Part shown: piece after piece, positions 21,854 through 34,034 of the stretch
Position numbering within the stretch: the stretch's first letter is position 1
Layout: every line of letters begins with the position of its first letter
DNA from: Straminergon stramineum
Lineage: Eukaryota; Streptophyta; Bryopsida; Hypnales; Calliergonaceae
Assembly: GCA_963920665.1 (NCBI GenBank)
Contig: OY987263.1
Coordinates: forward strand, 21,657,968-21,721,967
Direction of reading: 5' to 3'
DNA length: 64,000 nucleotides
Notes under the pieces: model-generated
Database searches by the model: none
What the model saw: only the letters and a program-made list of their open reading frames with translations
Told to the model about the DNA's origin: nothing
Program-made: the position numbers and the translations under genes

Positions 21854-24800
21854 TCACCGTGCCTCCCGCAATTGAGTTGATGAAAGATCTGATTGAAATA
21901 ACCTCTCTGGAATCTCTTGGAACATACTCTGGACTTCAGTTGGGACTTGGATACTTGAAAGTACCTGTTCAAGAGGCCACGGTATTGACAGTCAAAAAAA
22001 TATTTACTCAGGTAGCCAGCAACAATCTAAAAACTTACATATTTGCTCAAAAAAGAAGAGTCAAAGTTACTTGTGAAAAGAACATTGTATGTGAGAGCAT
22101 ATTGTCATTGAAGACGGAATGTTTTAAAGAAAGAGGGACGCAAAGAAACATCAAGAATCGTAATAACTGAGAAAAAAACTGAAGGTAGATAAGCTAAGCA
22201 AAAAAAATGTAGCCTTGCCTTAAAAGAACCATTCACTTTCCGTCCAGCTACCAAGAAGTCGCAGCCAAGCTGGTTAATAGCCAGCAACACTTCCAGCATC
22301 CGGATTTTGCTGTCGCCGTAGTACTTTGGCTGAACATGAAAGAAATTCCATCATCAACATATTCTTGCTTTTCAATTTTTATTCCATTCTTCCAAAACAA
22401 GACATATGTTGTGAATAATACCATAAACAACTATCAGTGACCCTCACACAGCCTAGTGATCAATTCCAGCCTCGAACAGAAGTGCTGTATACGTCAATGA
22501 CTTCAAACATAAATATAGAAGAGGAACAAATTGATTAAAAATGAGAGACCATGAGGAATTGCTTACATCCAGGAGTCTTGAGGCTGTGTCTACTCCAACA
22601 ACAAAGGTGCTATCTGGGAATAGCTCTGCCTTTTTATAGAAATATGGTTGATTTGTCACCAGTAATGCTTTCCCTGTTAAAAAGGACACCACTATCAGAG
22701 ACGGAGTTTACAAATAAGAAAGCCATCAACACTGTCAGTGGCACAAAATACACTATGCAAATTTAGCTACCAAAAGATGCAACCACTAACACGAATTAGT
22801 CCTCTTTTCAATAATTAACCCTTCACAGCTAAGATTCACATCACTCAAGACAGAGCATATAAATATTAACAAGCTCAAAGTAAATCAAGTAAACATCAAG
22901 TACAAAGCTCTGGTCCTTATTGGTGTAGTTAGAAAGCCATGGCAGTACCATTGCGAAATTGTTTAAGACGCTCTTTTATCTCAGAAAGCCCCAATGGTGG
23001 TTTATCTGCATTAATTGCAGATATCTCATAGCATGGAAGCCCACCCTCCCGCAGGCTGCAACCAATGGACAGACACTAATATTCAAGTTATGCAGTGGCT
23101 AAAAAATGAGGGGTTGAATACGCACTCTCTCCTGCGCAACATCAATGGTCCTACTGAACATAAGGTCGTAGATCCACACGTAATAACTTTCGAAAAACTT
23201 GAATAGAAAAAATACGCACAGATTGTGACGTATAAAAACCCATGTAGACGAAGCAAACCGACATAAGATTCTGCAATGAGGGTTAAGTCTTTACTCCTGA
23301 CCATGCATGGTACAAATGACTTTCACAAGTATGATGATCGAACCTGCAAGCGGCATCTAAGAGCTTGATGTGACCATCATGAAGCGGATTGAATGACCCA
23401 GACAAAACCACTCTTCTGGTGCCCCAATTGGGAGTGTTAGAACCACCTGTCATGTTAGAAGACAAAAATCAAGAGTTATTCAAGGAAAGCCTTTAGCCAA
23501 CATATTTCGAGAAAACAGGCATAAACTTAGGTGATCTATACAAATAAAGATGGAAAACGAAATTATAATTCAGAAGACTCTCTTGAGGAACAAATCGAAA
23601 GGGCGAAATCAAAAACATAAAGCCGTTCTCAGTTGGGAGCAGCCTCAACAGTAAATCCTCACCAGAGAAATTAATCATGCAGATCTGACCACTCAGCAAT
23701 TGCTGTAGCTGCTCTTCGTCGCTATACACCACTTTTTCCATTCGCAATTCTTCCGTGCCTTCTTTTAAACCCAGTGGCACATCGTCCTGAATGCCACATA
23801 CATCCGCAAGTGTCTGCAAACCATAGTGGGCCTCATCATTAAGACGGGCCGAAATGCAATCATAACAAGCATTCCGGATCATCCCATATTCGCCTTAAAC
23901 CAACAATAGCAAAATGACAGGTAGTAACGGCATATGGTTAACTTACTTTCACCACCACACAGCTAGTCAGGTAGTCTTCTCCATACCGGTCTCGGTAGCC
24001 CTACAGTCAGAATAGCACATAACATTGATTGATGTTCAAAAGTGGTAATATTTCGGATTCAAAGAATAACACCCAGAAAGTTCGTCAAGACATGATGCCA
24101 ACCTTCGCAAGAGTCAAATCATACTGCCATAGTCCATTTTGTGTTCGAGCTGATACATAGCACCTGAAGATATATGATGGAGCCATCACATGTACAAAAC
24201 ATACACCTACACCACATCAGAGGTCATTTTATTTATAAAGAGAAACAAATCAATTAACCAGAAATTAGACAAAACTAATTGCAACTAAACAAATTAGCGC
24301 TATGCAGAATTCTATAAAGTCATGAACAACAGTTTCAACCTATTCAAATCCCAGAACAATCTTCAGAACGGAAAACAGGAGAACATCTCAACCATAGAGA
24401 AACAAAACAGGCTCAGTGAAAAGTCCCAGCAACAACCAGTCATTCCCGTAGTAGCTCGTTAAAGGTCTGAAGCAGAAACCAACCTGTGATCGCCACGCTT
24501 AGGTGGTACAGAGGCTAAGGCACCGGTAAAACCAATTCCAGCTACCTGTACACCTGATCCACACAAGCGCACAATTCACCAATTACTGAAATGGGCCACA
24601 GTCTATAGAACTCAAGCCCATAATAACTCCTCACTAAGCAGCTGCCTTCGTAGACGTTGTTATAATTAACAATCTTCCCAAATTCTGCAATATTTGGGTA
24701 GTCTATAACCAAATTGCTTCAAAATATACAGTTTCAAGAGTCTGGATATATATATTATTAACAACTGTAACAGTCAAGCACATGACATACTCGAAAGGGA

Positions 24801-26845
24801 TTTAGATGAAATCCTCATCCACATTACCCCGAGGTGTGCTTAAACAAAGGCGATACAAATGAACAATACCAGGCATTGAAAGTCTTAAAGCTCGATTATA
24901 CGCAGCCAGCGCAATTTCGTCTGCTGTTTCTCTGCAAACAGACTGCTTGGGAAACTGCAACAACAAGCCATCAAGGCAGCAATCAGTCATTGACCAGAGT
25001 CTGGAGAATTTTACATATTAAAAGATGGATCTGGATAGCCCAAGATGGTCGTTGGCAACAATAACAACCAACGACGTCCCAAGGAGTACAATCCCTGCAG
25101 ATTACAATCCATGGAATGGAAAACCTAGAATCCAAGACTCCACCTTCACTAGGAACTTAGCAAGCCAAAATATTAGTACCTTGCCAAGAAGTTGAACCAT
25201 CGAAGCCCTAGAATATGGGATTGTAGCTTCCAACACCGTATTTGACGCTCGTGGCACTGACAACAGCCAACCTAGCGCCTTCATATTCAACATTCACGGC
25301 GTCAAATGGGCTCCTGAAGCTAAAGAAAAAACCTTACATTGTCCTTACTAATATCACTAGAATACAAGGAACGGTGGAAAGCAGCTCCAAATCATGTGCA
25401 TACGTCCTCCAGTTAGACAGAGCTGCAGACATCATAATTAGAATGGTGTCTTTACCATGACAACAAAAAATTACAAATTAAAAAAATCAAGAACCCGCGG
25501 AGAGAATATTGAGACCATCTGCTAATCTTCTTTCCCAGCCCAGTTTGATAGAAGTGGAGTATATTCAACTATTCATAAATAACAAAAATGTGCGCCACAA
25601 ACTGTGACTCCCGTTGCCTACTTTTTGGAGGAGAAGAATACGTTTCTATTAAGCCCATCTGCGAAGCTAATACAATTAACAAATCAATTGTAGTATTTAG
25701 TATGATCAAGATCTAGGGTGAACTACATTGGATTTCGGTGTATGCAAACCATTAGATTTTTATGGTGCTATAGCAAAGCTAACCTGGGCTGCGCCACCTG
25801 AGAGGCAAAGGACAGCATGAGTCGGTGACGAATGAATGGCCTCGATCACCGCACGCACTGCAGTGTCCATCTTGACGTCCTTTTTCCACTTCCCCAACCG
25901 AAAGGCGAGACTTCTAATTCAGCCGAATTGCCGAACAATCGCCATCCATCAACCAAGAATCTCGAAGAAACGCTACCACATTGAAAAAAGTTCCATGCGA
26001 CGACGCTACTCAAGCTTCAAGTGCTGAGCGTACAAAAATCAAGAATAAATCAGAAAGGACGTCCTTCATCACTCCGAATGTAAGAGAAATTGCTCAATCC
26101 TCGTCAAAGCCACAAACACGGAGAGACTGTGCCGGAAGTACCCTAATCGCGGTAGAGACCCCTGCATCGCGGGGTTTTGCTTATCTGAATCGCGGGGGCC
26201 CCCATACTAGGACCGTGCCGCCACCATTGAATCATGTATTGCGCGAATAAACGGAGAATTAACAACTTCGCACTGAAGCGCCAAACCCTAAACCCTAATT
26301 CTCACCATTCGGAACAGCAAGTCATCGAATTCGCTACCGAATGGGAAAGAAAAAATTTCAATCAGCGTCAAAACCAAATCAAATCACGTAATAAGCAGAG
26401 AATTAACAACCACGCACTAAGACCGCAATCAGGAACCGAAACGTCAAACCCTGAACCCTATTTTCACCATTCGGAAACAGCACAAAGTCATAAAAATCGC
26501 TACCGAATTGTAAAGAAAAAATTTCAATCAGCGTCAAAACCAAATCGAATCACGTATTAAGAAGAGAATTCACAAGCACACACTGACTCCGTAATCTGGA
26601 ACTGAAGCGTCAAACCCTAAACCTTAAATTCACCATTCACTAATCGATCCAAGGTGATTTTCCTCGGGATTCAATTCAGAGTGGAGAAGCGCATTCTGTT
26701 GATCGTCAGTCAGAATTTTTTGTTGAGAGAATGGAGAGGAGAATCCGAACGGGAGATACCTGGGTGAGGAAACAGCAGCCATTGCTGAAGGAACTGAATT
26801 TGAGAAGACGAGCATCAGAGGTCGTCGTCTCGTGAACTCCGCCAT
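21854..26845 (-). CDS. CinA-like / nucleotidylyltransferase (cytidylyltransferase-like fold) protein, 13 exons
   Basis: Exons from 5' to 3': 26845-26760, 25913-25784, 25278-25180, 24954-24870, 24553-24484, 24163-24103, 24000-23947, 23893-23663, 23446-23344, 23055-22949, 22673-22567, 22329-22219, 21964-21854; about 451 aa. Residues about 44-180 (VIEAIHSSPTHAVLCLSGGAA, then IPYSRASMVQLLG, then GIGFTGALAS) resemble the CinA C-terminal domain. Residues about 285-449 form the nucleotidylyltransferase: SGSFNPLHDGH (HxGH at 295-298), INADKPPL, NQPYFYKKAELFP, VVGVDTASRLL and terminal LSSTQLR. The architecture matches the plant family represented by Arabidopsis At2g01220; substrate unproven. The first 43 residues are Arg/Ser-rich and could be an organelle transit peptide. 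An in-frame ATG at 26863 would add six residues; the internal ATG at 25870 would drop the extension. Anomalies: exon 7/8 is one base out of phase; exon 12 uses a GC donor. Confidence 0.9.
26254..26646. repeat. Intronic tandem repeat (period about 144-166 bp, 2.5 copies)
   Basis: Unit starts (GAGAATTNACAA) are at 26254, 26398 and 26564. Shared blocks in each unit are GCGTCAAACCCTAAACC-type and CACCATTCGGAA-type sequences; the first two also share AAAAAATTTCAATCAGCGTC. The array lies inside intron 1 of the nucleotidylyltransferase gene. Confidence 0.85.
26283..26298. promoter_or_regulatory. Double telo-box in first intron
   Basis: AAACCCTAAACCCTAA, two units of the plant telomere-type repeat. 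Telo-boxes near the 5' ends of plant housekeeping genes are known to bind regulatory proteins. Degenerate copies recur in the next two repeat units (about 26444 and 26611). Confidence 0.6.
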
Positions 26846-26863
26846 CGCAGGGGCACCCCACAC

Positions 26864-27431
26864 TACAGTAGTGCTCCGAGCAAGTGGACCAGAAATCTAC
26901 GTTTTCTTTATATTTGGTGGGCGATGAATCTACGCAGGCGTACATTTTCAAAAATGTTCAAAGAGCATCACTTGGCCTCTTCGGGACTTTGGAAGAAACC
27001 TTAAGGGTCTAGGAAGCCCAATTTAGGACGCACTATGGTGTTTTTGTGCATAAGGTAGACAAACTCCGAGTTTTAGAGAAAAATTTGAGCCCAATCAATT
27101 ACCCGCATTTGTAGATTTTAATATTAGAAAATGATTTTCATTGATAATCTCGGGCTATTTCTTCTGGATTTAATTAAAATGTACAATTTTCTAAAGTACT
27201 AATTGGTTGTTTGCTTGAAGTTTTGATTTTCAATCAACAATTTGGGAAAATGAATTGGTTCATAATACACTAATTGTCAATTCTCCCCATTCATTGGACA
27301 AACCCATTCCCATCCCTTTAAGAATTTCTTCCTCATTTAGAAGAAGTGTACTTTTGTTTTCTAGAATGAACTCCATTGGAACATGAGGACAATGTAGTGA
27401 TTTTCATGTAGTGATTAATAACAACATTATA

Positions 27432-27471
<40 letters not shown>

Positions 27472-30016
27472 TTTTTTTATTTTTTTTTTTATTTTTTTAT
27501 TTTATTTTATTTTTTTATTTTTAAATACATTTATCAATGATTTGAGTTACAAAATTATTATAAGAAAAAATTATGCAAATACATCTATATGACTCATTCA
27601 AGCACTAAGTGCCTAAATATGCACCAATTGTATTTGTACAACATTCACCATCGTCCCTAGTTATCACCTCAAACACACATGACTTACTTCATGTCAAAAA
27701 ATTTAAAACTCAATCATGATCCTGTACAAGTGGGAAAAATGATTGATGCTTGGCATCAAATGATGACAAAATCAACTATATGTCCTCTAGAAGTAAGCCC
27801 ATGAAATGATTCAAAATGTAGATAGGAGTGTAATTGGAAAGAAGGTCTATAATGGGTATGCCTACCTTATACATACCATATGCAAATTTCAATGACTAAT
27901 CATCTACATGAAGATAGAAGGTAGGGTTGTTGAAGACAAGTAGGCAAAATTTCGGGCATGCAATTAGATGTGCCATCCATTTTCAACAAATGAACATTGA
28001 AAATCATCACTATATTTTATCAATTCATGCACTCATGGGGGCTTAATACCATATACTTACAAAGAGAGCTAGCTTAGACTATTGTATCTAGCTATTATAG
28101 TTGGCAAAAAATTTAATAAAAAAAAATTGAATTTTTGGAAATTATACTAAGAGGAAGTTGAAAAACAAATAAAATTTATCAAATAATATTGTAGATGTTG
28201 TATTATCAAAAAAATGATCCACATACAAATTTTAGAATGGAACAAATGGACCATATGCAAATCTAAGAATAATAAACTTGTCACTTTTTTAATGTTCCTA
28301 TCATTAAAGCACCAAATTCTTGAAAAAAATTGAAAGTTTTTTTAATTACAAAAGTGATCGTTGAACCATATTTATCAACTTTAATTAATTATTTGGCATG
28401 AAATGCTGATCTTGATAACATGGTATACGGTAGGAGGCTCATAAACTTACCATTTAAGGGATAATGGACCTCTATAGGAAAATCAATAGAGCGTAGCATT
28501 TTTCATATATTTTGGATAGAAAGAGAAAAAAGAAATAGTTCTTTGACAATTTAAGTCGTAAGCTTTTTATGAGAATGAATTAACTATGAACTTCTAAAGT
28601 GAATGGTTTGTAGGTAGCTATTGGTGCTCATAGGTTGGACTAATCTTAATCAAAATTAGTCTTTGAATGAAGCACTTCAAACTCAAGAAATTTCTATAAT
28701 TTTGGCTCTCATAAAATGATCAACATTGTGCTTTGATTTATTTTAGCCTTACATGAATGCATATTTTTCTCAAAGGGATTTAAGAAGAGAATTATGAAGC
28801 AAAATATGCATTGAAGGAACTACAATCCATTTTTGAAACTCTCTATACTATTTATGACAATTCTACTACATGATTGCAAATGCCCACTCAAAATTCAAGC
28901 CTCCTACCTTAGCATCCAAGGTTTTTGAAAACTATGCATAATGATAGAGTGGCTGGGTTTAGTCAGACCATAGGTTTGGTAAGAATTTTTTGACCCACAC
29001 TATAGTTGGGGTTCAAATATGGAGAAGATGCATCACTAATGCTTCAATCCTTCCACCTTATCTAACATGTAGCCTTCTAGCATTTGTAGTATAAAGAGAT
29101 GAGATATTGAATTGGTTTGAACCCTTACTTAACATTTTGAGGCCTTGGACTTTGTACCAACTCCATATAACAACTTTTTTACTTGCTCAAGTTACCAACT
29201 TTGTTCATACTGGCTATAAACAACCCATTAGAATTTTTTGGTAGACAAATTTTGATCAAAAAAGTCTTTGCACTTTATTGAGACATCTTTCTAGTACCAA
29301 AATCTATAGATTCTAGCCTAAAATATACAACCACTATCATGAGAGTTGGAAGAATGTTTTGCATAAATCTATTCCTACACTTTGAAAATTTAAAGTTTAT
29401 TTGCAAGACATCCAAAAAATACATGTTAAGAGAGTCACTAGAATCTTTTTTTGACAACCAATAAGATTCAACAAAACTTATAAAATTCAATAATAGGACA
29501 TATAATCAAACATTTATTTAGACAATCTTAGGATGAATAGAAAATATGCTTAAATATGCTAAGTTTTTAAGACTCAAAATCAGTCTTATTCATTATCATA
29601 GGACAAGTTAGTCTGGTAACAAGTCTTAAAAGCTTAGTCTACTCATACGTGTTTTCTACTAGTATAGGTGTTGTTACTTTAATAGACACTAAAAATGAAT
29701 ATTTTGAATACATTGCAAGTAGCAATTCTCAATGTGTATACCTAGTAATTTGTCCATGCCAACCAACATGCTTGTATAGTGTTAAACATGATTCAATAAA
29801 AAATGTGACAATATAGAAATCATACTTTTTATATTGTAAATTCTACCACACTAATAACTTGATTGGTAGTTAAATTTATAATTATTTATTAATATATTAT
29901 AAATATTTTTTTCATTTTAAGAGTATTTATATTTTATATTAATAATATTACTACTATATTATTATTATTATAATTCAACACCTCCTCATATATATGTGAG
30001 TTCAAGTTTAGTTTAT
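26864..30016. other. Promoter flank, then gene-free AT-rich DNA
   Basis: The first few hundred bases must contain the promoter of the nucleotidylyltransferase gene. From about 27100 the sequence is gene-free. A (TA)n run followed by a long T/A-rich low-complexity stretch occupies 27427-27533. Nothing else is supported up to 30016. Confidence 0.5.
27427..27533. repeat. (TA)n plus poly-T low-complexity tract
   Basis: About 13 TA dinucleotides followed by a T tract of about 25 bases and T-rich TTTTATT repeats. Confidence 0.95.
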
Positions 30017-30749
30017 GGGTCATTGCAAGAAACACCGTCCATTTTCTATAGCGTTTTCCATAATACTCTTGTTTTTTTCGGGAGTACTTTATAATTAGAA
30101 AAATAATTTTTTTAAAATGAAAAAAATAATTTTAATGTATAAACCTTTAAGAAGAAGGTACCCTAGAAAGGAAAATTGTAGAAAAATTCTCTAGGTAGGA
30201 GAACTAAAAAAGTATCAATTCTCATGAAAATTGGCACTTTCACATTTTAATTTGTAATAAATAGGAAAATGATTTTTTTTTTTAAAGTAAAAATGGTACA
30301 TTTGGGAAGAGTTGATGAAGATGCGATTTCAAGAATGAATGATATTAGAACCATCTTCAATGTTCAAAAACTGTGCACAATGGGAGTGTTGTTTGCACTC
30401 ATGTGGAGGACATAAAACAATATATTTTTAAATTTCCATCACTAGATACATGATTTTCTAGTATACAAATAGACCATGAAAGTTTCAACTCTAGATCATG
30501 AAATTTGGGGACTCCTAACATAGTGAAACCCCCTAAATTGCACTTCGTGACAAATTAACAAAAATGATTTTTAAGTACAAAATGATTTTTTTTATTTCTA
30601 AAAAATAAGGGATATGATTAACACCAAGTTAGACATGTTCCATAGAAATTTCATGTTCATTGGACTTGTGCTTCAAAAGTTATAGCGAATAAAAAAAGTG
30701 TCACTCTCATTGTGATAGAAAATAGGACCGGTGTTTCTTGCAATGACCC
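30017..30749. mobile_element. 730-bp TIR element family, copy 1 (divergent)
   Basis: It begins GGGTCATTGCAAGAAACACC and ends with the reverse complement (GGTGTTTCTTGCAATGACCC). It has the same length and end sequence as the copies at 31312 and 62251, with an interior much diverged but sharing the CAAAAGTTAT...GTGTC tail region. No transposase. Flanking TTAT on both sides may be a target duplication. Confidence 0.85.
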
Positions 30750-31311
30750 TTATATGTGTGTGATTTCTTTGACTACCAACAAGTAATTGAATTTAATCAC
30801 TTTAGACCAATTGAGATTAAATCTTTTAATTGATTTAAACATTAGAGGCATAAACTTAAATATATAGAGGTTGGAAGTTGATTTCAACTTCATTCAACTT
30901 CAAAAGTTGCATGAGAAACAAAGTGAAAAGAATCCCATTAGGAGAGTTGCAACCTTACAATGCAAGTTCAAAATGTACCTAAAATTCAAGTCTTCTTAAA
31001 CTAATTGAATCTTTCTTCATCCACATATTCATCCATTTAGAGCCAAAAGAAAAAGATTAAGCAAAATAAAGCATGAATTCAATATGAGGCTTCATTCGAG
31101 TTTACATTGTGGAAAAAGTCGGTCCTAGAAAAAGTTATTAGAGATAATTATTAATAAGAAGATGAGCTATTGATAGCTTGCAAGAATCTCTTGTACGTGA
31201 ACATTCAAATGCTTATATTCTAATGATGACAAGTTGACACTGCCTATCTTTCTAATGTCCACATGTATTGTAATTGGCGCCTTTTTTTTAACACACTAAC
31301 ACACTTGCTAA
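30750..31311. other. AT-rich spacer between two copies of the 730-bp element
   Basis: No gene and no clear repeat seen. Confidence 0.5.
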
Positions 31312-32050
31312 GGTGATTGCAAGAAACATTTCATGTTTTTGGTTCAAAAACACAACTTCTAGCCGTAGGACTGGCAATACTACAAACTACTATCAATTTT
31401 GCGCGCCAACATGTACTTGTGAATCTCAACCGTCAATTTCGGGCACATGTAGATTTAAACCATTGATTTAGTACTTTACACTACTATGGAGTACTATAGA
31501 AGCCATTGGGAACAAAAAATAGAAGAAAAGGGGTCTATGGACCCTTTCATTTTTAGTAATTAAAAAAAATTAAAAAAAATTCCTTAAAAAAATTCATTTT
31601 TGTAGACAACCTTACTCTCGCATTGCACCAAAAATTTCTTCAAGGAAAATTTTCTCCTATCTAAAAAATGTGCATGAACAATGGTCACTTTAGCCCCATG
31701 TAGACACCTCATGCAAAGGTTTTTTGCAAAAAGACTCTTTGTTTCTCATTGGAATGCATGTACACCTCAAAGCTTCTCCAATTTGTGGCTTCCAATTCAC
31801 ATTTTTGGGTACAACTTCGGACTAAACCCCCCCAAAATGGCCAAGGTAGACACCCAATCAGGGGCACCTTAAAAATAGTACAGTAATTTTTTTTAAATAC
31901 AAAAAATTAAAGAATGTTTGAAACTTTCATGTATACCTTCATTCCAAATTTCAAGACAAACAGACTTACGATGCAAAAATTATGATAAAAAAACCACATA
32001 TCTGAGGGCAAGGGGACAAAAAATAGGACAAGTGTTTCTTGCAATCACCC
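31312..32050. mobile_element. 730-bp TIR element family, copy 2
   Basis: It starts GGTGATTGCAAGAAACA and ends TGTTTCTTGCAATCACCC, about 20 bp of terminal inverted repeat. GCTAA lies directly before the left end and directly after the right end (32051-32055), a plausible 5-bp target duplication. The interior matches copy 3 at 62251 throughout, including AAGGGGTCTATGGACC and CCAAGGTAGACACCCAATC. Confidence 0.9.
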
Positions 32051-33279
32051 GCTAATGCAAATGCAAATTCAAAATTGTAGGGAATTGGTTTATTTATGTG
32101 TTAAATATGTTTGATATAACATATTTGTTGTTCATAATAGACATCATTGAGAAAATTTTGACAATGGTGTTAGACTTCTAAAAATATGCCAAATGTAACT
32201 TTCTCATAAGTCTTTCACACAAAATAATTATGCTAATCACAATGGAAATAGTGTCTCAACACCGTACATTGCAAATATACAAAGAATATGGGAAATTTTG
32301 GAGCAAGGTGTAAGCATGCATAACCACTTTTACTATGAAAAGAATGCAAAAATTGCAAGCTTACTAGAATTTAACACCTCATTTAAGCATATTCATCCAA
32401 CTTTTTTTCAAAATTTGTTCACTAAAAAATGTGTAAATCACTACAAAAAAACCAAGGGTGTAAATGACCTATCCACAATGACTACAAAATAGTCATTTTG
32501 CAATTATTTTTGTGTTACACTCATTGTGGACAAGTCATTGTGAACACTTGGTTTTTTTGTAGTGAATTTAAGTCTAATTTCATCTCTAGAAATCCGTTTG
32601 CGATTTGAGTTAGACTCCATTCAAAAGTTAGGGACAAAGTTCAAAGAAGAATTTAAGGGAACATTTTCCTACTCTTTTCTTTGTCTACAACTTTTGAATG
32701 AATGATTCAATCTTAAAAGGATTTTCGGATTTCAAAGTTAACATAAATCCACACATTTTCTTAGTTGAACAAATGTTGATAAATGTTGAATGAATATGCT
32801 TGAATGAGGTCTGAAGTTCTAGTAAGCTTACAAATATTGTGTTTTCATATATCCTATATGGATTGTCATGCCTCCTACTTCCTACTTGTAAAAACTACTT
32901 GGCTTCTCTCCATCAATCAAACAATAAGATCACTAAGATGAACAAGTGAACATATTCATAGTAACAAAACCATCTACTATATTCAACACATTTTGGTTGA
33001 TACTAATCACAATTCAATAGGGATTGCAATAACATTATATTGGAGGCAACAAACATGTGTCAAAAAACCCTTATTCCATGTTAGGATATGGTGTTGTGGT
33101 TGTATACATGGAAATGGATTATTAACAAACACACCATGTGGCAAGCTAGGCAGCCAACCTCATTATATAAAAGATAGACGATGAGAGCAAAGCTCTATTA
33201 GAGTATCGGTTGTACTTCCATTAAAATGAAACCCTTTCAAACCATATAAATGTGTTAGTTTCAATGATCCCCATTTGTG
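32051..33279. other. AT-rich intergenic DNA containing a CACTA MITE
   Basis: Apart from the element at 32439-32564 listed separately, I see no gene, RNA or repeat structure. Confidence 0.5.
32439..32564. mobile_element. CACTA-type MITE, 126 bp
   Basis: It starts CACTACAAAAAAACCAAG and ends with its near-perfect reverse complement, CTTGGTTTTTTTGTAGTG. The flanking 3-bp AAT at 32436-32438 is repeated at 32565-32567, the target duplication size of CACTA (En/Spm) elements. The interior also folds (CCACAATGACTA against GTCATTGTGG). Confidence 0.92.
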
Positions 33280-34034
33280 TTAACCCAGTTTTTAAAAAAA
33301 ATTGGGTAGTTTTGAGGGTTAACTATGGAAAACTTTCATTTTTCAATGAGAAAAGTACATATTCAATTATCGAGAGGTCTTAAAAGGCATATGTGTACTA
33401 AAAGTGGAGTGTAAAGCTTTCTAATTTTACTTCATTTCTCGACTTTATGCAAAGCTTGGCAATTTCATTTGATTTGAGATCTAAGAAATTGTACTTATCC
33501 ATTTGCTTTGAGAATGCTAGAATGGTCCCAATGAAAAGTTTAAAGTCTTTTCATGATTTTCACCATTGAAAATTTCAACATGCAAGTGTTTATTTGAAGT
33601 TATTTGCAATTTCTACTTAAAAACCAAAATTGCATTTCAACAATTGCAAGGTGGATTGTATAATGAGTTTGATGTTTTTTCATGTCATATTAAGTTTTTT
33701 GGAAATGAATTTTAGTGTGCTAACACTCTTTGAAGTTGTTCATGTTACCTCCAATCTCAAAAAACATTTATATGCAAATTTTTGAAACATTGTGGATGAA
33801 GACAACATACTAAAAATAGAAAATGTACATTTCTCTTGTTATAATATCACAACTCCTAGGAAATTTTGCACTCAAAAATTGGTGTGCATACTAATAAACA
33901 AGCTCTATTGACATTTAGATTTGGAAAAAAACAAACAATCTGCTTAATTGAGGGTAACTACAAGTCAATGCTCTTTTTTCATAGTCAAAACACACTTGGA
34001 AAGGCTTAGGCACTTAGGGGTTAAATGGGGTTAA
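33280..34034. mobile_element. Possible TTAA-bounded element sharing a module with 14985-15190
   Basis: TTAACCCAG at 33280 and AGGGGTTAA ending at 34024 (again ATGGGGTTAA at 34034) give CCC-type ends at TTAA sites. The inverted repeat beyond TTAACCC is weak, so the boundaries are tentative. Positions 33710-33900 match 14989-15190 in reverse complement. Confidence 0.4.

Noticed and set aside
27427..27533. Possible replication or matrix-attachment signal in the (TA)n/poly-T tract
   Set aside because: Only low-complexity sequence is visible; nothing specific supports a functional call.
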